The notes under the pieces were generated by a model, which saw only the letters and a list, made by a program, of their open reading frames with translations, made no database searches and had not been told where the DNA came from. The position numbers and the translations under genes were made by a program. This document shows positions 11,351-22,308 of a stretch of 64,000 nt of DNA, one piece after another (position 1 is the first letter of the stretch; every line of letters begins with the position of its first letter). The stretch lies in the NCBI GenBank assembly GCA_013146195.2, contig CM028377.1:32183632-32247631 (forward strand), given 5' to 3'. The DNA is from Codonopsis lanceolata (Eukaryota > Streptophyta > Magnoliopsida > Asterales > Campanulaceae).

Positions 11351-13310
11351 ATGTCCGACGGAGAGTACTCGGAGAATGACAGGGAGGCTTTTAGCTATGG
11401 CGAGCAAAATGACCCACTGAGCGGCGAGAAGTCTCCTTCCTTAGACGTCGAAGTTGAAAAGGGAGATGAGTCCGTGGCCGGAGAGGCCATTGTGACAAGA
11501 GCGCGTGTGCCCGTGATCACACTCATCGACTCTTCAAGTGAGCACGGCTTGTCTGATGGAGAGGTGGAACAGTGGCCGCTGGCGGGCAAGGCCCAGCACA
11601 GCTGCCCGAACGAGTTGAGCCTGTGGCCGAGGAGAGGGCAGGGGATGAGATATCGCTTGACGCTGTGGAAATCGTGGTCGTTAATCAGGCATGTGACTCG
11701 GGAGAGGAGGATTCTGATAACGTTCCAATAGCCCGGAGGAGGAGGCAGCTTGCCGGTGCCGGAGACGAGGCCACCACTTCTACCCCCATGCCAGACTGGA
11801 TGTCCGCGGCTGATGAAACCCTCTATGCCGCCCACTGGGCCTCCTTAGATACCCCCGCCAAACTTACTGCATGGTTTACTTCAATGGGGGTGGATCCCCA
11901 AAACTACCGAGTGGAAAAAGCGGTGTTATTGGATGGGGAGTATCCCCGCGAGCAGGATGGAAAACTGCTATTTTTCGCTGATTTCTTCCTGGTAGGGTTG
12001 CGTCTACCTCTAGATCCCTTCGTCCTTGGATTTCTCAAGGAGTTTGGCCCAATGCCTGGCGACCTGATGTTGAATACAGTCTGGGCTCTAATGGCATATA
12101 TAGTGACGTGTCGTCTGCTGCGAATAGAGCCAACACTTAATATATTCTGGTGTCTATTCATTTTAAGCGTTGATGCTTATGGTCGGGTGAACCTCCGGTC
12201 CAACTCCAGCTTTCTCAAGATTCTGTCCGAGGTTCCGAGCAAGGTCAAGGCCTGGGATAGGAGAGCCGTCTTAATCGAATCCCGGACAGGCTGGCCAATA
12301 ATGCCTATGAGCCAGGCATGTATAAATGTTCCCAAGCTCCCCCGCGGCAGCTTCACTACCGGTGATTCTGGTCGCTTGGCCGTTATCCGGGCTGCCTTGG
12401 GCGTCGTGATGGAAGGGGAGAAGCGTGTAGGCCAGGAGAGCCCTTTCGACTGGAAGGAGTTGGTCTGCAACCCCAAGAATTTACGTTTGGCCGGTGGGCA
12501 CCGCATTGTTGTGCCCAGGGTCGAGCCTTTCTGCACGTTCGAGCCCGAAGAGGCCCATGTCTATTGGGGTGATTACCACAGACATAATTTCCGTAATCGC
12601 TGCGATGAGTGCCGCAGGGTCGAGCACGACTGCACCCCTGTTTACTCGGCTGCCCCTGATCGATACTTTATTTCCCTTGTTATTTTGATTTTTAATTTTT
12701 CATAATTGTCGTGCTGATTCTCTCTCTGTCTTATGCAGTTATGATGACCTTGAGGCAGCTACAGAAGCTTGAAGCAGAGGAGAGCAGAAGGGTGGCCGCT
12801 TTGGTAAGCAAACCAGCCCAGTCCATACCCACCGTTTCGTTTGGTCCTCCGGCCAAAAAACCTCCAACAGCCAAGAAACCTGCTGAAACTCTTCCTCCCC
12901 CTCCTCAGCCGGCTGCCGATGTGCCCGCTACGGCTGCTGACGATGCCGCTGCCAAGGCAGCCAAGGCAACGGGCAAAAGAAAGAGACATCCTTCTTCACC
13001 CGCCGACCGATCTACCCATCCCCGGGGCACGGGCTCCGAGCACACTGCCAGGGAATCAACGAAGCCGTGGCTGCTTCCCGGCTATGAAATGCCGACGACT
13101 GTCACTGCTGCCCGGGCCATTGCGAGTGGGCTATCTCAGGTCCCCAATATCGGGCACATCGACCTATCTGCCCGCGGTAGTCCTGTCGGGTTGGTGGGGA
13201 AGGGCATTATGAAGCGGCTACTGCAAGAGGATGTCACCAATGATCGCGACACCGCCGGCCACGTCCTGCTCGGACACGTAGGGCTCAACTTGAGCGAGGT
13301 ATGCCTGTAA
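11351..13310 (+). pseudogene. Retrotransposon ORF1, 'putative gypsy type transposon' family (PF04195-like)
   Basis: A plus-strand coding region in three pieces. 11351 to about 11570 begins MSDGEYSEN right after an acceptor-like TTTCTATGTAG and is Ser/Glu-rich. A frameshift near 11570 leads into a long frame to 12705. 12711-13310 is a Lys/Pro/Ala-rich tail with MMTLRQLQKLEAEES. The middle part carries the family core: AWFTSMGVDPQNYRV, LRLPLDPFVLGFL, LMLNTVWALMAYIVTC and NIFWCLFIL. A likely intron (about 12671-12737, ending TCTTATGCAG) separates the last two pieces, though its donor is poor. Such proteins are encoded by plant gypsy-like elements and their role is unknown. A decayed relative lies at 15621-16318. 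The C-terminal end runs into an LTR fragment. I did not verify the domain by search. Confidence 0.7.
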
Positions 13311-13324
13311 TATTTTGCCTTGAC

Positions 13325-14004
13325 TTTTTATGCTTGTTGATTCATGCTAACTTTACTCGACTTCCCAACTCGTAACTTAGCCTCCGAACCCGTTTTCATT
13401 ATCTCTGGTTTTCTTTTTGGTTTTGCTTTATTTATTCCTTAAAATAAATATGGCGACTCTAAAACATTTTGGATCCAGTGGGGCCTCGCAACATCTCTCT
13501 TTGCACTTTTCCGTTTTCCCCTAAAAAAGGGAAAATGAGAATGGAGAGGTGATGTATTCCTATGTCCTGGTATCCCCTAAAAAAGGGATAATTTGACGTA
13601 GAAAACCCAAAGCACCCATAATGATCCGAGATAGGCCATAAGGCTATTTTCATAAAATCCATAGTGGGGGCGCTGCAACATTCCTTCCTTGCACTTTCAC
13701 GTTTTCCCCTAAAAAAGGGAGAATGAGAATAGAAGGGTGATGCATTCCTATATCCTGGTATCCCCTAAAAAAGGGATAACTTGACATAGAAAACCTAAAG
13801 CTCCCATATTGGATAAAAAATCCACTAAAGGCAACCGAGGCGCATTCCAACGTGCTATTTCGACAGCACTCCTCTCGCACTTTTGATTTCGTCCTCCCCT
13901 AGAAAAGGGAGGGTGGAACGAGAACAGTGGATGTCACTGCATCCGCACGTACGCGCACCCCTATCCAAGGGCGCGGGAGCACTCCATCCCGGGAACCCAC
14001 AGCT
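13325..14004 (+). mobile_element. 3' part of an LTR (TGTAGACACCC family), plus strand
   Basis: From about 13345 to 13960 this is an inverted copy of 9190-9870 with high similarity, including the shared TGGCGACTCTAAAACATTTT word and the tandem units with CCCCTAAAAAAGGGA. It ends near GGAACCCACA at about 14003, matching the LTR end of the sister copy. The 5' half of the LTR is missing and no primer-binding-like site follows, so it is a fragment. Confidence 0.65.
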
Positions 14005-14424
14005 TCACATAAACTGAAGGGCTTGTGGGGGCAAGGTCCCTTATGGATATGGCCGCAAGGCCTTGGCTCAACATTGGTCTATGTACTGGAGACCTTACGG
14101 GGGAAAGGTCTCTTACCCTTGCGTCAACAAGGGGTTTCCTCAGGCAATACAATCTTCTTTCCACTTTCAGCACTTTTCACCCTTCCTTCAATTATTCACT
14201 TTAAGCCTTTTAAATCTCATAATTTCACCTAAAACCCTAAAACTCACAATAAAGCTCAAAAACACATATTAGTAGTCAAAAGCCTTGTGGAATTGCTATT
14301 TCTAAGCTATAAAAGTACCCAATAGAAGCGTATAAAACACATCTATCACTTATATAGGGCCAGCCTTCAAGGCTGGAAGCCGGACATTGAAGGCAAGGGC
14401 GTGAAAGGTGGGCACGTTCAGGGC

Positions 14425-14740
14425 CACATCCCTAACGTGGGGGCGGGTTTCCCGGTTTTAACTCCCCACATTCAAGATAGCCATTACCATGTAACTGAAC
14501 GGGATGAGCATGCTTGCTAAGACCTCTGCCTGCTCGTTATACTCTTGACCCTAGGCTTCAGACAGGGGGATGCTCGCTTGTTATGCCTGGGCGGCCAGCC
14601 ATTTGTCCCTGCATGCTTTTGAGTTTAGCTCGGGCTATGATGAACGCATGTGTTTTGCTCGTGACCGAGGAGATGGCGACGGTGTGTTGGGCACGTGACC
14701 AATGCTTGGGCCTTTTGGGCCAGGCAGTTCAGTGGCCCCC
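14425..14740 (+). repeat. Dispersed repeat, copy 1 (partner 29129-29433)
   Basis: About 310 bp shared, by eye at well over 80 percent identity, with 29129-29433 in the same orientation. Shared words include GTAACTGAACGGGATGAGC and GACCTCTGCCTGCTCGTTAT. The copies are 14.7 kb apart, and copy 2 lies just after the copia 3' LTR. Confidence 0.85.
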
Positions 14741-15092
14741 TGCTTCTTGTCTCGCAAGCATGCATGCTCGGAGCGAGGAGCATAAAATTCGGTTTAGGAA
14801 AAATGCGTCGTATGTTTGTCATAAGACTTTACCACTTTGATTATTGGCAAGGCTGGTAAAGCAGGCTTGGTAGTGGGAGCACAAAAGATCACACCAACGA
14901 CTAGAAAGGGTAGGTGGATGTCAGGCATGCACTGAAGCGACGCTAGGGTGCAGCTGTCGTTTGAAGCTAGAAGCTGCATGCGTGCATCTTTCCCGAGGCA
15001 GCATTAAATATGACGCCTCGACTCATGTGCCTTGTGTCCAGGAAGTCACGTCTGTAGGTAAGTTTTCTTCCCCTTTTGCCCCTCATCTGACC

Positions 15093-15099
15093 TATAAAA
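15093..15099 (+). promoter_or_regulatory. TATA box upstream of second ORF1
   Basis: TATAAAA in CTGACCTATAAAAG, about 170 bp before a possible 5' splice donor and 530 bp before the ORF1 start. A likely LTR promoter. Confidence 0.45.
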
Positions 15100-15620
15100 G
15101 AAAAAAAATCCATCCTCCTTCTATTCTTTTCACAAACCCTCCAAACTCACGAGCCCTTTTACTCCTCAATTGTTTTCGGATTGCTTGAGTTCTTGAAGAA
15201 TCAAGGAAACAAATCAGCCAATCAGACTTCATCGACATCGAAGATCTAGTAACAGGTAACTTTCTGATCTGCATTGCTCTATTGTTTTCACTTCATCTTC
15301 ATTTCATCTCTGCTAGAAACCTAGTCTACCTACTGGAAGTTTCGATATCCAATCGGTGAAACCACTTGAACTCCACTTTTTCCTTAATTTCTGTTTGATG
15401 TCATCTTCCAAAAAGTTTCCCTACCTTTTCTAGGTCCGTCTTGGTTACTTATTTTGACCTTTACACACACGCGAGCACATTCTTAGGTATGGATCGAGGA
15501 AATTGAGAACTGGTGCCCTGCTTACTAGTTCGAGATGTAAAACTCTAATCAAGGGTTTTACCCGATCTTTCACGCCTGCTTTAACGGGCAAGAATTAATG
15601 TATGTTATCTGATTCCTGTA

Positions 15621-16318
15621 GGATGTCTTCTTACGACAAGAGCGGCTCATAAATTAAAGGACACGACTACGATCACAGAGCTTCATCTGAGAGCGAGGAG
15701 AGTTTTGAGATTGATTCGAACAGCTCTGAAGGAACTGAACTGGATGAAAGCTTGGCTGCTGGTACAATTCCTGGAAACTACGAACAAAGATCCTGAATTG
15801 CTTCCAACAAGGAGCCAGATGTACATGCCAAGAACGAGCAGGATGAGGATTACCCTGCCTATGTTGGGAGTGAGCAAGTATTTGACGAGGAGGATAGACG
15901 TTCTGGGTCTGAATCCCCCAGTACAGGCGCTCCTCAAGAAAGGAGAAAAATACGTAAAGGCAAAAACACGCAATCGATGAGCCGGCCTTCATGAAATGGA
16001 ATGACCTGACCTGTGACGAAGAAATATCAACCTGGTTCTACTCTCTAGGCATTGACCCAAAAAACTATCGTGTGCGAGCCTTTGACTTGGACATTAAGAA
16101 AAAAGGCCATAACTACTAAGGGGACCGTAGCATGTAGACTGCTCGGGTTTGAGCCCGATATGACCTTGTTCAGAAAACTCTTTATGTTCTCGCTTGACAA
16201 GAAAAACAAACGCATAACTGGTCACTCCAACCCCAACTATTTCAAGCTATTGAGCGACGACCCCAATAAAGTTGACGCCTAGGATGGAAAAACCCTTCTT
16301 GTTGAATCTAAGGTGGGA
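15621..16318 (+). pseudogene. Second decayed ORF1 (PF04195-like)
   Basis: It starts MSSYDKS after TTCCTGTAG and has an acidic Ser-rich N-terminus like the copy at 11351. Two short blocks align with that copy: STWFYSLGIDPKNYRV (there AWFTSMGVDPQNYRV) and KVDA-DGKTLLVESKVG (there KVKAWDRRAVLIESRTG). The central part of the domain is largely deleted, and there are several stops and frame changes. At about 16320 it abuts a minus-strand reverse transcriptase fragment, so this is a rearranged remnant. Confidence 0.65.
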
Positions 16319-19236
16319 TAAAACGTTTCACCACCAGGATGCCTTACTTCTACATTCATCTTCACCTGATGGTATCCTGAATACGAATCGATGAAACTGA
16401 TGAGCGCAAGATTTCCACGAATTTTCCCGGGAATTTTCTTTTATTTTGTGCTATTTTTGAATTAATTATGCTTTGGAAATATTATTATTTGTGTTTTTGC
16501 GCTTAATGTAGGTTTCCAAGCATAATCGAGCTTTTATACGGTGTTTAGCACGAAGTTCGAGACAATTCCGAGCTTAAAAGTTAATTTGGAAATTATTTGG
16601 ACAAAGTTCGTTAAGTGCGTTAAGAGATCCAAGGCAAAATCAAGCTAACAGGGGCTGAAAAGACTAACTGAGGACCAAAATGCAAACCTGGAAGGAAGAC
16701 AGGAAGGCGGCGCCAATTTCTGAAGCCTAGGGGCACCGGAGCAATAATCAGAAACTGTAGGGAAGCCGCCGCAATTGCAGAGAAGTCCCTGGCGCGTTGT
16801 CGATCACCATGTGAAGCCAGTGTCAGCATCTGCCGCTTCTCCTCCACTAAGCGCGACCCGCGTGCTTCCTCATGGATCCGGGTCAGCCCGCGTGTCCAGC
16901 CATTTCCTTCAGCCCATCACCCGCCTTTCCAGCCCATTTCATCTCACATATCTCACCCATTTCCCCAGCTGGGCAACCCGCGTGTTCCTCCTTGGTTGAC
17001 CCTCTTCCGACCACCTCTCTTTCCTTTCCCATTCCTAGATCTCCTATGTCGAAAATACCCCTGACTTACCTCCAGCTTTCTTGCCTTCTCCTTTATCTCT
17101 GGCAGCCTTCATTCGAACCAGACAAGTCCCCATTTGGGACATTGCTCCCAAATAGGGCACCAACCTCCATTTCCATCAAATTCTCTTCAATTCCTCCATT
17201 CAATTGTCCGATAATGAAGGTTTGGAGCATCATTTCAAGAGCCAAAGACGCAATTACAATTTATTTCAATCTCGGATCCGCGATTATTCGGTTTAATTCT
17301 TCCAACTTATATTTTTAGATATTTATTATGATTTCTTGGGTTGATTAATATTGTAATTGAAGAATTGGTTTGTGCTTAAATAATTATGGAATGCAATTAT
17401 TTTTCTATGTTAAATGTAGTGTTTTAATTTAATTTATCTCTTTATTTAGTACACATTCATGTTGGTTATTATTTTGTGCACTTAATGCCTTTAATTAATT
17501 GATCACTAATTAAATGATTTTAGAAATATTTAGGATCCGCGAGGGCTACCTATTTATTTCGGACCAATCAATTTAATTGTTGGTGTTTTGTGACACACAC
17601 CGATAGCCAAAATGAGACTAGGTTTGACACGCGATCGAACCACCTTAGCCATTCGCGAGGTCGGAGAGATTAGGGTTGACTATAAGATGCGAGAGCCCGT
17701 AGTTAACCAATTTCATTTGTCTCGGCTACCAACATGACTTGTAGAAAAATATAGAGAGTTTCTTTTTGCGAAGTATTACCCATGTGTTTGGTTATTATTG
17801 TGTGATCTTCATGCTTTTAATGGCGTAGCGAACCATTAGATGATCATTAGAATTATAGGATAAGATGCGAGAGCCCGTCCTATTAATTCCGAAAATCACA
17901 TTAATTGTTTACATTACGTGAGACCGAGAGGAGATCGTGCGTAGATAGTCATTGGGTGTTTGCTTTGACACGTGACTATTTTCTCCTATGTTATAAGAAG
18001 CGAGAGCCCGTAGCTAGGAGTTGTAGCTATATTTGCTATACGTTGCGAGAGCCCGTAGCGAATAAAATAGTGCACCCGACTACCAAAACTTGAGTTAAAG
18101 AAAAGTAGAAAGAGGATTAAATTAAACACCGGCTAGACTAGAAATAATGCGTTCCTATATTTCTATATTGATTTGTTGTTGCCAAACCACATCCGCTTTA
18201 GTTTAGATTTAATTGCTTTCTAGGTTGTTTATATTTTTAGATTTTAATTCAATTTCTTTTCGCTCAAATATAATTAGTTAGCATAATTTCGGTACTTAGT
18301 TGGAGTGAGAATTACGCGCATTCCTCGTGGGATCGACTCGTACTTACGTACTTTATTACTTGATACGGCCGGGTAATCTTGCCCGAGTTGCGTTTTGCGC
18401 CCATCAGAAACTCAAAAACTCAAACCCCACAATAGCATCCACCAGTTTATCGATACGGGGAAGAGGATAGCAATCTTTCGGGTAGGCCTTATTGAGATCG
18501 GTTAAATCCACACGCATTCTCCATTTGCCATTCGACTTCTTCATCATGACCACATTGGCCTACCAGGTCGAATAGTGAATTTCCTTAATTATGTCTGCTC
18601 GAAGCAGTTTTTCCACTTCCTCCTTAATTGCCTTATCTTTCTCTAAGGAGAACTGCCTAGGCCACTACTGAATAGGCCTATAAGCCGGATCCACGCTGAG
18701 GCAATGTACTGCCACCTCCTCACTGACACCTTTCATGTCATCTGGTCGCCACACGAAAACATCCAAACTGCTTTGGAGCTGTCTGATCAAATTGGCACGG
18801 GCCTTAACAGAAAGAGCCATGCCTATCTTAATTTTCAGCTCGGGATAGGCAGGGTTAATCACTATCTCCTTTAGCTCGTCTTGTACGGTGAATTCAGGCT
18901 TTATCGCGCACTTGTAATGTGTCACATTCCAACTTTTCCTCAGCTTCAGCATGTGTCTCCACCTGATCCACCTCATCCAAAACCATGCTCTTCGGATGCT
19001 CGTCTTATCCCCCCGACCCCATCGTCAGCAAAGGACAACGAACTTTAGCCGCCAGCTCGCCTTGAGTGGAACTCTGCCCAACCACAATGATCTGAACTGG
19101 CCCTGTGGTCGTGTGAGACTTCTCTTTGTGACTGATGGTGATAGTCTGGTCCTTAGTTGACAGGGTCAACTTCTGTTTCTATCTTTAACTATCCTGAACA
19201 TACTCCAGCAATGCTCGAGGCTGGCTCTTCAGAACC
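16319..19236 (-). pseudogene. Ty3/gypsy reverse transcriptase remnant, split by a solo LTR
   Basis: The minus strand from about 19236 to 18412, continuing at 16397-16319, encodes the start of a Ty3/gypsy RT domain. Visible blocks are LQSSLDVFVWRPDDMKGV, then EEVEKLLRADIIKEIHYS, NVVMMKKSNGKWRMCVDLTD and YPLPRIDKLVDA, with DSYSGYHQVKMN beyond the insertion. This order and wording fit Tat/Ogre-like RT. The reading frame resumes exactly across the inserted element once one copy of the 5-bp duplication is removed. At least one stop lies between the blocks at 18669. The YADD catalytic box and everything after it are missing, because the fragment ends near 16320 against ORF1 in the opposite orientation. 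18977-19236 reads as the pol segment upstream of RT. Confidence 0.8.
16398..18406. mobile_element. Solo LTR (2009 bp) with GAAAC target duplication
   Basis: The insertion is bounded by TG...CA: it begins TGATGAGCGCAAG, ends TTTTGCGCCCATCA, and these ends are imperfect inverted repeats. It is flanked by identical 5-bp direct repeats GAAAC (16393-16397 and 18407-18411). The host is the RT remnant, whose frame closes when the insert is removed. No coding region and no internal pair of LTRs are visible, so solo LTR is the simplest reading. The word GCGAGAGCCCGT occurs four times (17689, 17867, 18000, 18045). Family not recognised. Confidence 0.85.
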
Positions 19237-19244
19237 CCCTGTAG

Positions 19245-20610
19245 TAGAGATGTTAAAAGGGTAGGGAACCGCAGGGTCGACCCTATTAACCGAAAATCGG
19301 AAAGGGTTATGGTTGGAAAAGTGCAACACGTTTAATAAACGGGCTAAACGAGCTGACCCTATAGCGCCGCGGGCAAAATGGGTCGGCCTGCAGGGTAAAC
19401 AGGCTGACCCACTGGCTGGTTGTTTTTTTAGGCCAAAAAGGGCCAAAAGGCTAAAGACTAAAGAGTGAAAGAACAAAGACCAAAGACGGAGGAGACCAGA
19501 CCCTAGTCAAGTCACTCAAGTGGTCAGTGCGTGTGGTGGTGACTGGTGAGTCTTCACTGCTTCACCTTCATTTTCACCTGACACCCAACCAAAACTTAAA
19601 TGGCAAAAGGGGGAAACAGAGTTACAGAAACGGCAGAAAAGAAGGGCCGTCTTCAGTCTTCAATCTCGTCGTCATCTACTCATCTTCAATCTTGTCGTCG
19701 ACGCGTCGTCTTCAATCTCGCTGTTATCTTCAACTGAACAGCAAACCTGGTAAGTTTTTAATGAAACCCTAATTTAGAAATTATTGAATAATAACAAAAT
19801 AAGGACGACCGGTGCACAGGGTCTGGCCGTCTGGGTCCGGGAAGGACCTATTAGAGTATTACTGTATTAGTGAATGATTAAGGTGTGTGTTTGTATGTGT
19901 GTGTGTGAGAGAGAGGGAGAGAGAGAGGGGGGTGGGGTTATAATCTTAGAATGGGAAGATGATGACTGATGAGTGAAGATTGAAGACCCAGTCAAAAGGG
20001 CCATGGGAAATAAAAGTGAAACTAAGAATGTTTGATCAAGGTGCAGGAAGCCGAACAAGGCTTATGTTTGATGGCATCTAAGTGGTGGTTGCTGCTTCTA
20101 TACTCCTCACGTGTTTTGGTAACTTGTATACAATTTCCTTGTATTATGTTGCTATCTAGCTTTAAAATGTGATTGCCTTAGAGAAAAGTTTGAAAAGGCA
20201 ACTAACTAAATTCATAAGTTAGTACAGTAGAACAAAGTGACTGAATAAATTATTTTGGCTATCATATCTGAATTCTCTGATTATTAACATATTTGTGCTC
20301 TTTTTTTGTTTTTGTTTTTATTAGTACTTTTTAATTAGTACACTAGTACTTGAAGACTTGAAGTTGTTAATTGTTTTGTGTTTTAAATTTTGTGACTTAA
20401 GTAGTTAAGTTGTATGACTTTATTTTATTTTAGATCGTATATTTGTATTATTGTTAATCGCCTAATAGGGCCGGCCCTATTAAACCGAGACCTACAGGGT
20501 TAGGGTTAAGGTCACGATTTGAGTGACCCGTTTAACCCGCGGTCCTGTAGGGTCACGACCCTATAGGGCTGGCCCTGTAGGGTTAGTGTCAACCCAATTT
20601 AACATCTATA
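19245..20610. mobile_element. Non-autonomous hAT element (1366 bp)
   Basis: The termini TAGAGATGTTAAA and TTTAACATCTATA are inverted repeats with one mismatch. Flanking 8-bp copies are CCCTGTAG (19237-19244) and CCTTGTAG (20611-20618), seven of eight identical. Subterminal GGGTCGACC/GGGCCGGCCC-type words are abundant at both ends, as in hAT elements. It has no transposase frame. A GT/GA microsatellite lies near 19885-19935. The insertion point lies within the first bases of the LTR that continues at 20614. Confidence 0.85.
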
Positions 20611-20613
20611 CCT

Positions 20614-22289
20614 TGTAGACACCCTAATTACGTACCCCTGTTGTATGACATGACATAAAATATCAAGACATGTTAAAAGAACTAACAAATGTCAAGTTAC
20701 AGGGTTTAAAATGCAAAAAAATGCAAAAGAAAATAAGGATGCATAAACAGTGGATTGCACGGGGTCAAAAAGCGAAAATTGGAAAGGAAAAAGGGCTGGG
20801 CGCTGCGCCCATTCGTGCTTTGGGTCGAGCCCACTTTACCCCTGCACTGTAGCTTTTACCTTTTGGTGCAACCTTTTCAGCACATGGTACAAGCTGCTCA
20901 GACACAATGGATGATACTTAACAACGAAGGAATCCCCAATCCTCGGCTATAAATAAAACCTCACGGCTTCAGAAATTCGCACACTTCACACAACAGTTTG
21001 TGAAAGTTCTCCCGAGAGAACGCCGAGGTTATTTCATATCCAGCCCCGAAGCTCTTCCAAATTCCCCCTAAACACTAAAACTCTCCGCCCAAAGTGAACC
21101 ATAACTACCCAACTAGGTTTCCGCTCTATTTCACCGGTTCAAAAATCCCAAACGGAGCAGTTGCCCTACCCAAATCCAGACGTCAAATCCAACCGAAGCA
21201 AGCGGTTGCTCTGCCCGATTCAAGACGCAATATCAAGCAAAAGCAAGCAGTTGCTCTGCCCGATTTCAGACTCAGCAAGCACGAAAAGCACACAAAACAA
21301 GCAAGCAAAAAAGCAAAAGCAAGTTGTTGTGCCGCCCGGATCTCGAGGCGAAAAGCAACTAATCGGAGTAGTCACTCTGCCTGAATCCCCGCAATAGCAA
21401 AGCAGCAAAAAAATACTTTCTTTCTCAAAAGGACAGGGTAAGCACATCTAAACCGCCTAGTGGGCTTAAGCCCAGGCATACCGGGTTCAAACACTCACGT
21501 TCCGGGAAGTAAGTTCTATCCCCGTAGTTATCTATTATAATCTATAAATTAAATGTAAATATCTAATTAAGTTTTATTTCGGTTTATACTTTAATGTAAT
21601 AATAGTTATATTTCATTTTCATTTAAATTAGTTTCTTTCTGTCTTACTTTAAATGTAATAATAGTTATATTTCATTTCCGTTTAAATTAGTTTCTTTTCC
21701 GCCTTTTCTTTAAATATATAATAGTTATATTTTTCTTCTATTTTAATTAGTTTCTTTTCTGCACATACATTAAATATGGAAAAGATTATGTTAATTATTA
21801 TTTAATAAGTTTCTTTCATGTTTTTACGTGTAATGTAAATAATGTTTGTTATTAGTATAAATGTTTTATCCTTAAAATAGCTTATAAAAATATTGTAATT
21901 ATTCTTTAAGTTATATTATTTTAGTTGTAATTTTGTTTTCTTTTTTTTAATAAATGTAAAGTAATCTCTTTTTAATTTCTTTATATATATATAAATGTTT
22001 TGTTCTGAACCAAAGTGTATAAAATAAAACGAGCATATTGACAAACCCATTGTGAGACCGAAAGGGCAAGTTGGGTGTCTAATGCCTTCTTAACTCGTAA
22101 CTTAGCTCTCAAACCCATACAATCTAGTATTTTTGGTTTTTCTTTATTTCTCATAAAAATAAAGATGACGACTCTGTTATACATATTTTGGGTTCACAAT
22201 AGAGGCCAAGCGTATTCCACGCGCTTCGAAGTTTCGAAACCACCCCGCTTTTCAATGGCACGGATCCAGTTAAAAACGGGACACTCACA
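20614..22289 (+). mobile_element. 5' LTR, plus strand (TGTAGACACCC family)
   Basis: Starts TGTAGACACCC and ends CACTCACA directly before a primer-binding-like TGGCGACTCTGCTGGGGA. The first five bases are duplicated to the left of the hAT element (19240-19244), so the original LTR border lay there. It is the same family as the LTRs at 9195-11111 and 58306-59498: all three share the start, the TATAAATA promoter and the ending. The element it began is truncated about 1.8 kb downstream. Confidence 0.8.
20948..20955 (+). promoter_or_regulatory. TATA box of plus-strand LTR
   Basis: TATAAATA in GGCTATAAATAAAACC, about 330 bp into the LTR; a conserved position among the three sister LTRs. Confidence 0.65.
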
Positions 22290-22290
22290 G

Positions 22291-22308
22291 TGGCGACTCT
22301 GCTGGGGA
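22291..22308 (+). other. Primer-binding-like site
   Basis: TGGCGACTCTGCTGGGGA begins one base after the LTR end, the standard location of the minus-strand primer site. Compare 9174-9193. Confidence 0.65.

Larger units (their letters stand above)
14005..15620 (+). mobile_element. Retrotransposon LTR/leader sequence upstream of second ORF1
   Basis: Non-coding sequence leading into the second ORF1. It holds a segment (14425-14740) repeated at 29129-29433, a promoter-like TATAAAA at 15093, and a probable donor (ATCTAGTAACAG/GTAACTTT near 15255) that pairs with an acceptor just before the ATG at 15622. The likely reading is LTR and leader with a 5' intron, as for the copy at 11351. Borders are not resolved. 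Confidence 0.45.
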
